Source: Mastigamoeba balamuthi
Lineage: Eukaryota; Evosea; Mastigamoebida; Mastigamoebidae
Assembly (NCBI GenBank): GCA_902651635.1
Contig: CACRSC010000067.1
Span: forward strand, 93,120 to 143,086
Length of the DNA stretch: 49,967 bases
Direction: 5' to 3'
Of this stretch, positions 31,046 through 41,774 are shown piece after piece (position 1 is the first letter of the stretch; each line of letters starts with the position of its first letter). Below the pieces are notes generated by a model, which made no database searches, was not told the origin of the DNA, and worked only from the letters and a program-made list of their open reading frames with translations. Position numbers and translations under genes: made by a program.

Positions 31046-32466
31046 TCAGAGTGCTGGCCACGATAACCGCACCTGTGCCGACCAGCGCTGTGTGACCTCA
31101 TCGGGCGAGTGCGATGACATGATGAGTTGGATCCTGGGCGTGGATGCCAGTGAGCTGCTGTGGTGAAGCCCCCGGACGATGCTCTGCATCAGCGGCTGCA
31201 GTAGCCATGGCCCCACGAATGCCTCCAACTCGTCGACGATCAGCACCACGTCCTTGTCATGGAACTCCTCGAGCACGAACACAAGGGCTGCGACCTTTTG
31301 GAATCCTAATCGGTGCTGAGAGAGTGAGTCTTTGGGTTGGCGGAGTGGAGGCATGTCCGCAGGAACCTGTCCCACGGCACTGCAGCGGCTCCCACATGTC
31401 CGAGCCCCTCCGCTTGCAGAAGAGGTCGCCAGTCTCGGCTGCCTGCGCGACATCCAAGGAGAAGGCCTCGTGTTGGCGTGGACTCAGTCGTTGACAGCCC
31501 TGTGCCTCTCTTCGACGTTTCCACTGGAACTCAACTGCAGAGAGGGGGGGGGCTGAGAAGCGTGTGATGTGGCTACATGAGCTAGCGGGTGGCGCACGAA
31601 GCGGAAGAGGTTGAGCAGGAACGTGTGGAGACGTACCCAAGGACGGAGGCTTGCCCGGACGACGTCGTAGGGCACCATCGAGACGCCGATCGGCGAGAGG
31701 TCGTTGTCCAAGAACAGCGGGACCGCGAAGGCGGCGCAGCAATCGCTGGGGTTGTCGCCCACGCCCACCGTGACATCCAGGCCAAAGTCGAAGCCTGGGA
31801 GGGCAGATTGAGGGGCGGGCGTCCCGCATCAGGATACGAGGGTGCACCGAGCCTGCTGGTGAAGCTGAAAGACGCGGTTGTGTCAGCGGCCTCTGTCCAG
31901 AACGTTGCCCCCGAGGCCCAGGGGCTGCGCGACGTCGTAGTTGTGAAACAGCGCCACAAAGCCCTTGGCGCCCGGAGGGGCCAGCTTGTGCCACTCGAGT
32001 TTGAACGTCTGTGGGGCGGTGCAGGGACGATCAGGTGATGGGCTTGCGAAGCCGATTGGCTGAGGGCCTGCGGAGCACCTCGGCGCCCGACTGCACGTGC
32101 GAGTGCACGCAGAAGAGCAGCACGTTGATGGCGCGGAGTACTGCCGTCTTGCCGCTCTCGCTCTCCCCGACCAGAACTGAGGAGGTGCCAGCGAGGTCCA
32201 CACCAGAAGTCGTAGAAGAGGTCCCTGGCGGGGTCGAGGACATCGCTTGCGGGTGCGTGGTGCACCAGGGCGCTGGGGAGGTGGACAGCCACGCACAAGA
32301 ACGAGACCTCGCGGTCCAGCAGCTCTGTCAGGTGCGCCTGCGGAGCCACGCGCAGGTCCTTGCTCTTCGACGGGGTCTTGATCTCCAGATGCAGCATGAT
32401 GCTGCACTTGCCAGGCAGGGCAGCGGGGAACGAGAGCGACCTCAGAGGTCTCTCAGCCGCAGGCAT
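31046..32466 (-). pseudogene. OLD-ATPase copy, frameshifted and 3' truncated
   Basis: The ATG at 32466 and promoter are conserved with the 6156 gene. Exon 1 has a deletion of roughly 110 bp removing the start of the ATPase core and shifting the frame before Walker A (VLVGESESGKTAVLRAIN). In exon 2 GGCAACGTTCTGG carries an inserted base. In exon 4 VND is followed by TGA where the full copy has TGG. Exon 5 with Walker B (VVLIVDELEAFVGP) survives, but similarity ends just after SSHSP, so the TOPRIM-like exons 6-8 are gone. Introns are retained, so the copy arose at DNA level. Confidence 0.85.
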
Positions 32467-32865
32467 CGCTTGACTTGGTTCTCAGATTTTGATATTTTCG
32501 GTTGATTCCGCCACGGCTGATGACACTGCACCTTGTGTTCAACGCCAATGCTTGCGGGTGTTGACGCCACAAGACTCTGGAGAACCCGCTGTGTGTATCA
32601 AAAAGTTGCATCAAGTCAGATTCGTCGTTGCCAGTCTGTCTCCAAGCAAGAGTATGATTCAGCACTTGGAGACTGGAATCCTCTCCAGAGGAGCCTGAAC
32701 TCATGGAGCGGCTGGAGGCACCTGGCTGGACGCCATTTCTGATTTGCTCAGATTTCAGGACAGCAGGTTTATGACACGGAGATTTGGAGCTCCTCCTGCA
32801 TACGTATCACGCGGATTGCCCCCTCACACCATCCTCTCCTCTTGCCACTCGAACCTCCCCTCCCC
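32467..32865. promoter_or_regulatory. Second copy of the bidirectional promoter
   Basis: Reverse complement of 5690-6155 with scattered indels. It keeps the GGTTTATGACAC-GAGATTTGG block near the membrane-protein start and the ACCCGCAAG...GTCAACACC block near the ATPase start. It lies between the same two genes as in the left arm. Confidence 0.55.
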
Positions 32866-33071
32866 ATGGACACCATCGCTCTCTCCTTCATCACTCTCGC
32901 CGCCCTGACTGCAGGCGGGTGGGCCTTGGGCATCCCGCTCATCGCTGTCCTGGCAGGAGTCCTCTCGGTCCTCGGTCAGCGCTCAGCACCCTCGCATTCT
33001 CACCCCTCAACTCAAGTCCGCTCCCGGCCTGCACCACCAACCAGCCATTGCACGATTGCAAGACGCTGCTA
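32866..33071 (+). pseudogene. Small membrane-protein gene copy lacking its middle
   Basis: The ATG at 32866 opens MDTIALSFITLAALTAGG, close to the left-arm copy's anchor helix, and continues GWALGIPLIAVLAGVLSVLG. After the donor region the sequence passes directly to the far 3' part (ACCAACCAGCCATTGCACGATTGCAAGACG), skipping about 500 bp that in the left copy hold exons 2 and 3. The open frame ends at 33071. It could still make a 68-residue one-helix protein, but compared with the left copy it is an internal deletion. Confidence 0.6.
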
Positions 33072-33089
33072 GAAGTAACTTATTACAAC

Positions 33090-33720
33090 AACCGAATGCG
33101 ATAGGACTATCTCGGGGGTTTCCCTTGCTCGGCTGTGCTGCCAGGATGAACGAGGCCTCTTGGCCCAGAAACCCGTCAGATGTCCCTCTCCACGCGCTGG
33201 AACAGTCCGAGGCAGCAGCTGGGGAACCCTCCCGATGGCTGACTCGTGGCTGTAGCTCCTCCCCTGTGTGGCACAAATCAAGGCAACACTGAGAGCTCTG
33301 TCACCGAAACAGCACCTCTGCGGTTCAGGGGTTTGTGCTGAGGACTCTGGTGAGCTACTAACGAAGAGCTATTCCTGGACACTTGGCCCAGGCAGTTGTG
33401 TGGCCCATGCCAGCAGCTGCTCAGCATCTCCTCGACGAGGGGCTGGTACATGGTTTGAAGTGTACCGAGCTGTACGAGAGACGATGAGGATGGGGAGGAG
33501 GAGGCACACGCTCAGGTTCGGCCGAGATTTTCGGAGGATTACGCTATCGCAGAGGGCACGTGAGAGCTGCGCCAGGGCCAGGGACCCTCCCCCCGCAGGG
33601 CCTCCAGAGAGCCACCCCCACCGCGTGGCAAACCCCGATGCTGCGCGCTGTGCCCCTGCGCTTCTGAGGCGCTGCAGCCGCCGTCGGGGACGTCAGGAGC
33701 GCTCCGTGGGCCGCGGGCAT
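33090..33720. repeat. Flank shared directly with 37.42-38.0 kb
   Basis: GGCCTCTTGGCCCAGAAACCC at about 33152 matches GGCCTTGTGGCCCAAAAATTCC at 37495, and GCCAGGGCCAGGGACCCT with GGGGACGTCAGGAGCG at 33570-33695 matches GCCAGGGCCAGGACCCT and GAGGACGTCAGGTGCG at 37840-37970. These blocks follow the membrane-protein copies in the same order, so both right-arm copies carried their 3' flanks. Confidence 0.6.
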
Positions 33721-34250
33721 AGGCGTCGGCAAGACACTCACCTTCTCGGCATCTGGGTGAGTAGCAACTCAAGTCAACACACTCTCAACCCCTGGAAAAG
33801 TCCTTCAGCACGAACAGACGCTCAGAGGGGTCGTGGGAGTGCTCAGAGGTGTGCTGGGGATGCTTCCGTGGTTTCTGAGTGAGTAAACTGGAGATGCAAC
33901 TGACTCAGACACCATGAAGGTGAGTATCTTGCCGGCCCCTACGCGGGCAGCAGCGAGGACCATAACGCGGGCCCCGTCGGCCAACAGTGCCGGGTGACGA
34001 TGCTCAGAACCGTCGGTGTGGATCGCACTATTGTTCTCCCTGCGCCGTTCATGCACACTTGACCTGATTTCTCCGATCCCCCACGTCTCGTCCGGAGTGC
34101 CACGCTCCATGCCACTGGCCTGCATCGACATCCGTCCAGTTTGTGTTGTGCCGGTGAGCACTTGGCAAAATCGACAGTCGGTATCGCGTTTTCCAGTGGC
34201 GTGGAACCCGACAGTACGCACAGATCCGGGAAATCCGAGGATACGAGTCC
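33680..34250. other. Facing fragments with a P-loop-like motif
   Basis: On the plus strand near 33705-33760 a frame reads AAGIGVGKTLTF before a GTGAGT donor-like site. On the minus strand, 33990-33905, a related frame reads LAAARVGAGKILTFM. Both fit a loose Walker A pattern and the DNA is similar, so one looks like an inverted copy of the other. The minus frame is open from about 34150 (DETWGIGEIRSSVHERRREN, DGSEHRHPALLADGARVMV). It may be an exon of an unrecognised gene divergent from the one at 34292. Confidence is low. Confidence 0.3.
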
Positions 34251-34291
34251 TGCAAGTCCATTCTGACAGCCTGTGCTGTGTGTCAAGCAGA

Positions 34292-35482
34292 ATGACCAAG
34301 AGCACGATCCGCCCCGACATCCAGAAGATCATCAACGCCTGGCGCTGCGGCGTCTTCGGCCCCGTCAACACGGTCAGCGCGGCCCAGCGCAGACGCTCGC
34401 TCGCTGTGCGCCCCGACATCGCCCGCATCCTCGACGCGTGGCACAGCGGCTGGTTCGAGCAGGGCAACGCTGCCAACACCCTCCCCGACAGCACCTCGAC
34501 AGGCGAGTGTTCCCTCCGCCTCTCTTGCTCTCTCGCTCTTGTCTTGCGCGGTCATTGGATCCGCAGATTGAATTGGATTGGGCCAACACACTCTGAGTTC
34601 CCTCTTTTCGCAGGTTCCCAGCCGTCTGTACCGCACTTCAGCACGATCCCCTCGTCCTGCCTCACGTCCTCCGAGGCCCCGTGTGCGCCGGGTGCTCTGA
34701 GTCTGCGTGTTCATCTGAAACTTTGTTTTTCCCGCGCCCTCGCAGTTGAGCCCCACGACCATGTCGCCGTCGCCTGCGACGACTTCACGTTCATCGCCGA
34801 GGCTCTCCAGCTGTTCGCCGCCTTCCCCTACCTCGGCACCCGCATCGCAGGTGCGCGCTCTCACTTGGATTTGTTGTTGGATTGAATTGAAATCGAATTC
34901 AAATGGTCTGTGAATTCCCTCGCAGATTCCACACCCGCGCGCTGCGGTGCCTCCGGGTCCGAGCCCGAGCCCCCGGACGAGTCGCTGGTCGCGTACGGGT
35001 GCCTGCAGGTCACCGTGGAGTCGCACGAGATCCAGATGACCGTCACTCCGCCCCTGCCGCCCTCCCCACGCGACGTGTCGCCCCCGCTCTCGGCGTCGCA
35101 CTCGGACATGGACTCTCAGATCTCGTGCATGTGGTCGCCCATGCCCTCACTGCCCCCGTCGTCCCCGACAACCCCTGCGGTCCTGTCCCCCTCGTCCATC
35201 GACTTCCCGTCGCTGTCGCCGTCGACGTCGCCGCAGACGTGGCGCTCCAAGAGGCAGCGGGACAGCGCGGGCACCGGGCACTCGGACAGCGACGCCGCCA
35301 AGGAGCCGGGCACGAAGCGGAGGGCCCTCGCGTCCAAGTCTGGACTCGACTCGGACATGTTGCCCTCGCCTCCCGTGTCGCGGCAGGTGGTCCACAGCGA
35401 GACGCCGAGGGGAAGCGCGGCGCAGGAGGAGAAGACCCAGCGGAAGGGAGAGAGACCGACGCCGCAGAGGGCCAGTGAGTGA
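34292..35482 (+). CDS. RPDI-repeat, proline-rich protein of the local family
   Basis: Exons 34292-34502, 34614-34691, 34746-34850 and 34926-35482 join in consistent phase. The first donor is GC (AG|GCGAGT); the only nearby GT breaks the frame later, and the donor is unchanged in the fragment at 840-1050. Exon 1 has an internal repeat: IRPDIQKIINAWRCGVFGPV and VRPDIARILDAWHSGWFEQG. Exon 3 is the most protein-like part (HDHVAVACDDFTFIAEALQL). The last exon is Ser/Pro-rich with KRQRDS and TKRRAL basic clusters. Introns carry AATTGAATTGGATTG and TTGAATTGAAATCGAATTC. No known family; the RPDI motif may mark an unnamed one. An upstream exon is possible, since CAAGCAG precedes the ATG. Confidence 0.6.
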
Positions 35483-35689
35483 GAGTAACGCACAGCCAAA
35501 CAGAGCGTTGTAGTTTGCTTTTCACTGCCCTGTTTTATTCGGCGTGCCAGCAGAAAAGTCGATTTTTGGCATCGGACGGTGGGCACTGGAACCGCTGTCA
35601 ACGCCCGGTCCTCTATTGCAGAGGTCCGAGGAGCTCCCTATCTCTTCGCTTGGGTCCACGGCGGAAGTGAGCCAGTAAGCGAGGAATGG

Positions 35690-35880
35690 TAGTTCAGAGG
35701 AGGCAGCGACCCATAAGTGTGATTGCCACACCGAAACGGCAACAAACAAGAGAACCCACATGACAACAAGATAGTGTTGGCTGTGGTGTCAAGGGACAGC
35801 AGTAGGCCCCACAGGAGGGCACCAACAAGGCGCTCTGGGACCCACCGCGGGGGCCCAGGCAATGCCTGCGGTGTCTCACT
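35690..35880. repeat. Uninterrupted copy of the repeat block at 1-360
   Basis: The reverse complement of this segment is collinear with bases 1-75 joined to 257-360. It therefore shows the site as it was without the 180 bp segment. Confidence 0.8.
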
Positions 35881-36780
35881 GTGCTATGCTCTTTTTGAAA
35901 ACACACACCCTCCCCCGATTCAGGGGGTCTGCACAAGTCAACTGATTTGATCCCGGCCCAGCTGCAGCGCGGATCCCACCACAGCCAACAGTCAACGCGA
36001 CAATCGCTGTAATGGGACAACGAGAGTGGTCCAAACAAACATCGTCTCCATGAATGGGAGCACCGTGTCATAGATACTGGCACTGCTCCACAGATCACCA
36101 CGAGATTGGCGGAAGGCTGTGGGCCACAAACGGGAAGCTTCAGCCTGGGTGCAGATTACAGGTGGTGTGGAGGAATAACCGGGAACTGAAGAGGAACCAC
36201 GGAATGCCAGATTGCGCCATGAATCTTCCACGCCGGCAATTCCTGTCACCAATTCGAAATAAAATCTACTTTGTAGAACAGAATTACTGTGTGCCGCCGT
36301 GTGAGGTCCCGCGTCTCCCTGCACGAGAGCTCGCGGGCGTTTAGCGCACGTCTCCCGCAGATACGAAAATTGGAATCGAGGGGGAATTTACTGTACAACC
36401 AGATTCAAGGGCCACAACGTCACGCAGGCATTTCCCGTTGTACAGAATCCCGGCACGGGCTGCACTCATCCGAGTGGCACAGCACAGAACGCTCGACCCC
36501 ACCAGCAGCACCGCATGGCCCCACACGACCTCTTGCCACTCTGGCGGCCACGGGAGAGGCAGATGCTGCAGCGTGGCAACCACTGGCGGATGGAGAGCGC
36601 GCGGCCAGCAGCAGAGCCCTCGGACAGCAGGCAACACAGCCCTGGCCACAGCAGCGCTGCCAGTGAGCACACACCCCCTCTGCGCGGCTCACCACCTCCC
36701 GCTGCACTGTGCCCCACCGCTGTGCCGGGTGCGCTCAGCCGGAAGCGGTGCACCGCGGAGCGCGGGGAGCAGCAGCGACA
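35881..36780. other. No gene recognised
   Basis: Several overlapping frames of about 100 codons occur on both strands at 36341-36809, but none has a domain, typical codon pattern or splice-supported extension. The sequence GAATTTACTGTACAACC near 36384 and surroundings look non-coding. Confidence 0.4.
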
Positions 36781-36950
36781 GGGGTGAAATGGTGCGGTGG
36801 CCACATTGAATTCAAATTCAAATTCAACTGTGTCCTCTCATTTGAAATAGACACAGGCGCAATCCGTGNTGACCAGAATTCAATGTGGTGGCCGCATCAC
36901 CCCCGACAGGAGGGGTGAAATGACTCGGCCACCACATTGAATTCTGGTCA
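36781..36950. repeat. Three copies of a GGTGGCCACATTGAATTC motif around a single-N join
   Basis: The motif occurs directly at about 36797-36812, inverted at 36874-36897 (GACCAGAATTCAATGTGGTGGCCG) and directly again at 36926-36950. The last two form a near-perfect inverted repeat with 24-base arms around a short loop containing paired CACCCC and GGGGTG. An N stands at 36869, just before the inverted copy. A hairpin or an assembly join through a palindrome would both fit. Confidence 0.7.
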
Positions 36951-36959
36951 TTGTCGTCG

Positions 36960-37135
36960 TCCCAGTCGCCGTCATCCTCCCAGACTGCCGCGCCCATGAC
37001 CTGGTCGTCCTGCTCCTGTTCCTTCTGCTCCTGCTGCTGCTCCTCCTCCCCGCCCTCGTTGTTCTCAGTCTCGGTTTCCCGGTTGTCATCCAGGACAATC
37101 CAGATCTCGTCCCCAGCCAGGCCCACGTTCTGGCC
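36960..37135 (-). pseudogene. Fragment of the acidic protein family
   Basis: The minus strand reads EIWIVLDDN, a Glu/Gln-rich stretch, then MGAAVWEDDGDWDDD, matching the C-terminal motif of the protein at 29687-30638. It is bounded on one side by the hairpin repeat and on the other, within ten bases, by the membrane-protein fragment. No start, no donor and no upstream exon fit, so I take it as a fragment. Confidence 0.5.
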
Positions 37136-37142
37136 GTAGTCC

Positions 37143-37720
37143 AGGTGCCCCCGGGCTCATGAGTTGAAGACAATCAGGCGGGTCCAGCAGCTACTCCTCG
37201 TCAACTTCGACTTCGGGGGGGTCTCTCTGGCCCCAGCCCGTGCCCGCCCCCAGTCACGTTGTTGGAGTTCAGACCATGCGTCCGTTTGAGCAGCACAGCG
37301 CCCTTCTGGTACTTCAGTGTATTGGATTCAACTGGATTTCTCAGAGCTCGCAGAGGACGCACTCCCCACCCATCTGAGCTCCGACTGCACCAATCAGTCA
37401 CTGCGTAATTGCAGGATGCTGTAAGAAGATACATATTTCAACAGATTGCCATCCACTTGTAGAGGGTGTTTTTTCTCTTGGTGTTGACATACAGGGCCTT
37501 GTGGCCCAAAAATTCCACCCTGCATTGCCTCCCACTGGTCTACGCCCTGCTCCCGAGCCAGAGTGTGAAACTGCAATTGTAAATATAGGTCCATCGCAAC
37601 GGTTTGAAAGCATGTGCTAAGATTTGCCGAGATTAATGGATGCTTACTCACAGGGCGATGAGAGCTGCCCTGCCTGCCCTGCGCTGATGTTCACTGGCAC
37701 AGCACATTGTGCCTGGCCGA
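37143..37720 (+). pseudogene. 3' fragment of the small membrane-protein gene and its flank
   Basis: From GTGCCCCCGGGCT at about 37146 the plus strand matches the left-arm gene's third exon (GTCCAGCAGCTACTCCTCGT, then AACTTCGACTTC), continuing through CGTCCGTTTGAGCAGCAC and the 3' flank to the region shared with 4440. The TGGTGGGTCGAC codons of the full copy have become TCATGAGTTGAAG, introducing a stop. Exon 1 with the membrane helix is absent. Confidence 0.65.
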
Positions 37721-38250
37721 ATGGAGGAGCTGGTGCGAAACAGCGTGCGATGGCCAGTGGCCATGTCAAAGAAGAGGCGCTGTGACATCACCGACCACCA
37801 CACCACATCCCACAAGAAACGGGCGAGGCAACTGGCCAGGGCCAGGACCCTCTTCGGTGTCCCCTGCGTCCCCACAGGACCGCCAGAGCCCGCCCCCTCT
37901 GCGTGGCACTGTCTTCTGCTCGGTGCCCCAGCGCTGCGCTGCCACCGGTGTCGAGGACGTCAGGTGCGCTCAGGGGGGCGCAGGCAGAGAGGCCGGCGCT
38001 GCGCTGGCTGGGGGGACCAGAGGGCAGAGCAGGGGGCGTGCAGCTGGCGTGGAGGCGGAGGACAGCGCTGACTCGAACTCAAATTCAATTCGAGATGGGG
38101 GCTTCTCTGCTGACAAACGCACGGACGCTGTCCACGATGGCAGCCAGCGGCTGGCGGCACCTCTGGCAGGAGGAATGAGGCACTGAAGGATGGGAGGAGA
38201 CTTTGTGGCGCACCTCCCAAAGTGCTGCGCGGGTGCTGGTGGTGAGCCCC
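37721..38250 (+). other. Possible basic reading frame, not called as a gene
   Basis: From an ATG at 37721 a short frame reads MEELVRNSVRW and on through KKRRCDITDH to KKRARQLARAR, followed by GTGTCCCCTGCG. The DNA from about 37840 is shared with 33570-33720, where the frame is not kept, which argues against a conserved protein. Further on, TCGAACTCAAATTCAATTCGAG near 38072 is an intron-type motif. Confidence 0.3.
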
Positions 38251-38880
38251 GCCCCCGACGCCCCTAAGAAGGAGGGTTATAAAGGCATACTGATACAGCT
38301 ACAGTACCCAAGCCAGCATGACTTCTCAAAAAGTAGATCTGTTAATAGCACATGCAGGGCAGTGTTTGTGCATAGGCATCACAATTGTCTTTCAATTTTA
38401 TCCTCTTACTACAATTGAACAGTATTATAGCTTCATCCAAACACATCTTGGAGACTGTTTGTCATGCAAACCCTCAGCTGGCGCTTTTCACTCCCGGAAG
38501 ATGAATTTTCCCACTTTTCCTTCCTCTCTTGTACCATTTTGAGGTGTTTGATCTTATTTTACTTGGTACTGAATTGTAAAGGGGCTTCTGCATTGCCACG
38601 TGTGCGAGCTCTGGGTGAAGGTAGGTGCAGATGAAGATTGATCATGAATTGAATACAGTGAGTGCATCAGACCTATTCGATAACAACGATATTGGGGTTC
38701 ACTGGGGGGGTTTGAACATAGTGTCATCGTTGCCATCATTGCCATCGTCATTTCCTTTCTTATTATCATTGTTACTATCATTGCTAACACTGCTTCAGCT
38801 GTGTACGAACTGGATTTCCTTCATAAATAAACATGAACAATTTCTGTGATAAAATCTGGCAGATTGGACTGCAAAGAGGA

Positions 38881-38972
38881 GAAAGAAATGAGAAAAAGTG
38901 CTCTCAGACAGATTATTAGTCATAAAGAAAGAAATGAGAAAAAGTGCTCTCAGACAGATTATCAGTCATAAA
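38881..38972. repeat. Two-unit 46 bp tandem repeat
   Basis: GAAAGAAATGAGAAAAAGTG followed by CTCTCAGACAGATTAT-AGTCATAAA occurs twice in direct succession with one difference, followed by a partial third GAAAGAAAGA. It lies inside the AT-rich island. Confidence 0.9.
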
Positions 38973-39488
38973 GAAAGAAAGATACTCAGATCAGTAAAAG
39001 CTCATATAGGAAACCTGGATTGCTCAAGGAAGAGAATGGGCTATATCTTTCAATGATACCTTGGGAAATGATGAATAGGTGGAGTGGGATCGGATTGTTG
39101 TAAGACATGAAAACCTCGGGGTTTTTAAAAGAGAGATCTTGATAAGAAGATGCTCAATAATCCACTGTATCTAAGGTTGCTATGATATTAATACTGATTC
39201 CACGTTCAATTATTGCAAACACTGTATTCAATGTGGGCATGCAGCCAATGATCAGAGGCATTGTGAACATGAAGCCTCAGGAGCAGCAGCACGCAGAGAG
39301 GCATTGCAGCTATTGCTCCTGTCTGACTTCATGCTGTTCACAACATAAAGTTCGGCAAGCCAATTGAGAGCATCGCCCTGTGTATTAACACCACTGATAT
39401 CTAGATAGAGTATGTGGCAAGGGGATGTGCTTAAATTCCCTTAAATGATTCACTAACAGTTTTCAGATTAAGAGATACTACAAGTAAG

Positions 39489-40350
39489 TAGTACAGTCCT
39501 GGTCATAAGTCCCTGCATACTCCCCCAAGGCAGACAACCAGAAGGACTTTGTTGGTCATAGGAAGGTGGAAGAGGAAAGGGGAAGTGCTGATGGTTAGTT
39601 GATGGTATGGTCCCCTTTGGCCCCCTGGCCCTTTCCAGACGGAAATTCATACTTGTCATTGCTTTCTGAGATTACTGGTGTGCTTTGAGTCGTTGTCCTC
39701 CTGGAGCTCCCAGGCTCCTGGTTCAGATGTGAACCACTTCGTGGCACTAGAAAGCAGGGCCCTCTTTTAAATACAGTTCATCTTCTTGGCATTGAGATTG
39801 TCAGTGAAGGTGTAGAGTGCACTGAACCCCTTGGCTGAAAAGCAGCTCCAAACATGTACTTTGCCCTGGTGCTTCACTTTGCTGACCACATAGGGATGGG
39901 ACACCAACTGTCAGGCAGCCTATGGGAAGGAAAAGAACTCGAAGAAGGCCTCTTCAGTAAAGACGACCTGGTTCCAGTTCCGGTTCCGATTTGTCTTGGC
40001 GAAATCTTGTTATTTTCACAGTGGTGCTGAGTTAGCACAAATTTGACAATCAGGTGCCTGTAGCGCCTACCAGCAGCATGCAGGTAGTACTGGACACTGT
40101 GTGAAGAGAGAATCATGTGAGCTCTCTTGAGGCACTCAACAATGGCCTTGGACGATTCTGTGGGATGAGACTCTGAGAGCTTGACAGTTATTTATCTTTG
40201 TTGAAGTTTTGCACAGAGCCTGAGTGAGGTGCATTCACAGCATGTGAGGGACTGATGTATTCAGCTCACTTTGTAGCAGTGTGATAAGAGCATCTCATTC
40301 TCTTAGCAGCAGCATTAGTCGAGAGCTTGGGGCCAAGCTCGTGCTTCTGC
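39489..40350 (-). mobile_element. Degenerate Tc1/mariner-type transposon
   Basis: The minus strand shows the order of a Tc1-type transposase: a helix-turn-helix side (VQYYLHAAGRRYRHLIVKF, about 40035-40090), then HVWSCFSAKGFSALYTFTDN and NLNAKKM (about 39787-39870), and the second catalytic Asp region ending QEDNDSKHTS (about 39670-39700). A TAA interrupts the frame after KKMNCI, and at least one shift separates the N-terminal and central parts, so it is dead. TACAGTCCTGGTCATAAGT at about 39491 resembles a Tc1 terminal repeat next to a TA target; I find no matching opposite end. The style is that of animal Tc1 elements. Confidence 0.7.
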
Positions 40351-41774
40351 AGAAAGAGCAACTCTCAGTGTTGACCTTTACTTAGTTCCATACATTGAAA
40401 AAGAATTGATAAGGATTCAAAAATCTCAAACCCAAATCAATTGAAGATTGCGTTTATCTTCTTCCACCCAGAATATCTGGTAATTTTATCCCAAATCGAA
40501 AAAAATCGGTTATGGGAGCAAAACTTGGGCCTGGGGGCATATGTGTGGCCAGGACTGTTGAATGACATGAACAACTGCCCAGTCCTGCACTACATGGTTC
40601 TCATTAACAGGAAGTACAGGGTGCACAAGCTATGAAGCTACTACTTCTTCAAGTACTATAATGACGAGTTCTTCAAGACAAACAAGAAGATGTTCAAGAC
40701 AAGTGAGAAACAATCACATGAAAAAACAACACAGTGAAGACTCCCTTTATCCTCAAATGCATGAACTATGAGATAGTAAGAACACTATTTTTCCCAGATG
40801 TGCCCTTTCATATCCCAATAATACAACCTCTTTTTCTCATCTCTCTTTGTTTTGTTCACCCTGAGCCTGCTTATGGATAGTATTGCAACATTGAACTTCA
40901 GCTTTGCCAGACGCTTGAGGCTTGCTCCTCTGGAATGATTGTCAGATGATTCCATGCAAAGAAGATACCTGGCTCTGTTCTGGGGATGTTTCAGATGGCT
41001 TGGGTGGTCTCTTCTTGTAAGGCAGTTGTTTTTTAAAGAGCAAGTTGAGGAGCTTTCTGAAAATAAGGTGCTGTGACACTTCTGAGGGATCTCTTCTTTT
41101 TCCAGGGGCCAGTGTGCCTCCTGGTGCAAGCTGTCCTGGAGGCACAAGCAGTCTTCACCTTGTAGCCCTTTTTCTGGGGTGGCATCTGTTTTTTGGATCT
41201 CATCTATAGCAAGAATGGGAAACGTGCTAAGTTTACAATACTTATAAGAACATAATGACTCACGATATTAATATCATAAATCCAATGATTTTCCCACTCT
41301 GGTTGAGAGGAGATCTATTTTTACTCCCCTGACCCCTTCACAGTGTGGTTCACCCTCCCCTCTGCGCACAAAACCAGTGTGTGCCCCGTGTTGGCCATGT
41401 AGTAGAGTCTCCGCACCGGTGGTGGCAGCATTGGAGGTGTTTGGGATGGTTTGCAGCAATCTTGGTCTCACCTTGAGGTTGCAGGTGAAAATGATCTCCC
41501 GATTTTCATATCTGGGGGGAATGTAGGTGGAAAAGAGTTGGAGAGCCAATTTTTTTCCGTCCGATGGTCTAAATGACGTCATTTCAGTGTGCGAACTCAG
41601 ACCATGTCATTGTTCATCACTTTCCTGGAAAGCTCACTGTTCTTACTCTCCAGCTCAGAGGTGGCGAATTATTGGTCGCCTCTCCATACTTCCTTAACAG
41701 AGAATAATCAGGGCGGGCCATGGTGTCACAAGAATCCCCCTATGGCCATTGGCGTTGGCCTAGGTGTGAAGGGG

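Larger units (their letters stand above)
38250..41770. other. AT-rich island with no host-like genes
   Basis: Composition changes sharply at about 38270-38300 from GC-rich to AT-rich, and returns to normal at about 41770-41800 where a host repeat resumes. The island lacks the GC-rich codon pattern and short introns of the rest of the window. It holds a decayed Tc1/mariner transposase, a 46 bp tandem repeat, a 74-codon frame at 38318-38542 that begins 34 bp after TTATAAAG, several AATAAA-like signals (38826), and lysine-rich frames on the minus strand near 40790-41200 that are interrupted by stops. Foreign DNA, a nest of old transposons, or chimeric assembly are all possible. Confidence 0.75.

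Noticed and set aside
40441-41150. Lysine-rich and aromatic frames in the AT-rich island, considered as ribosomal protein pseudogenes
   Set aside because: I could not align them to a ribosomal protein with confidence and stops interrupt them.
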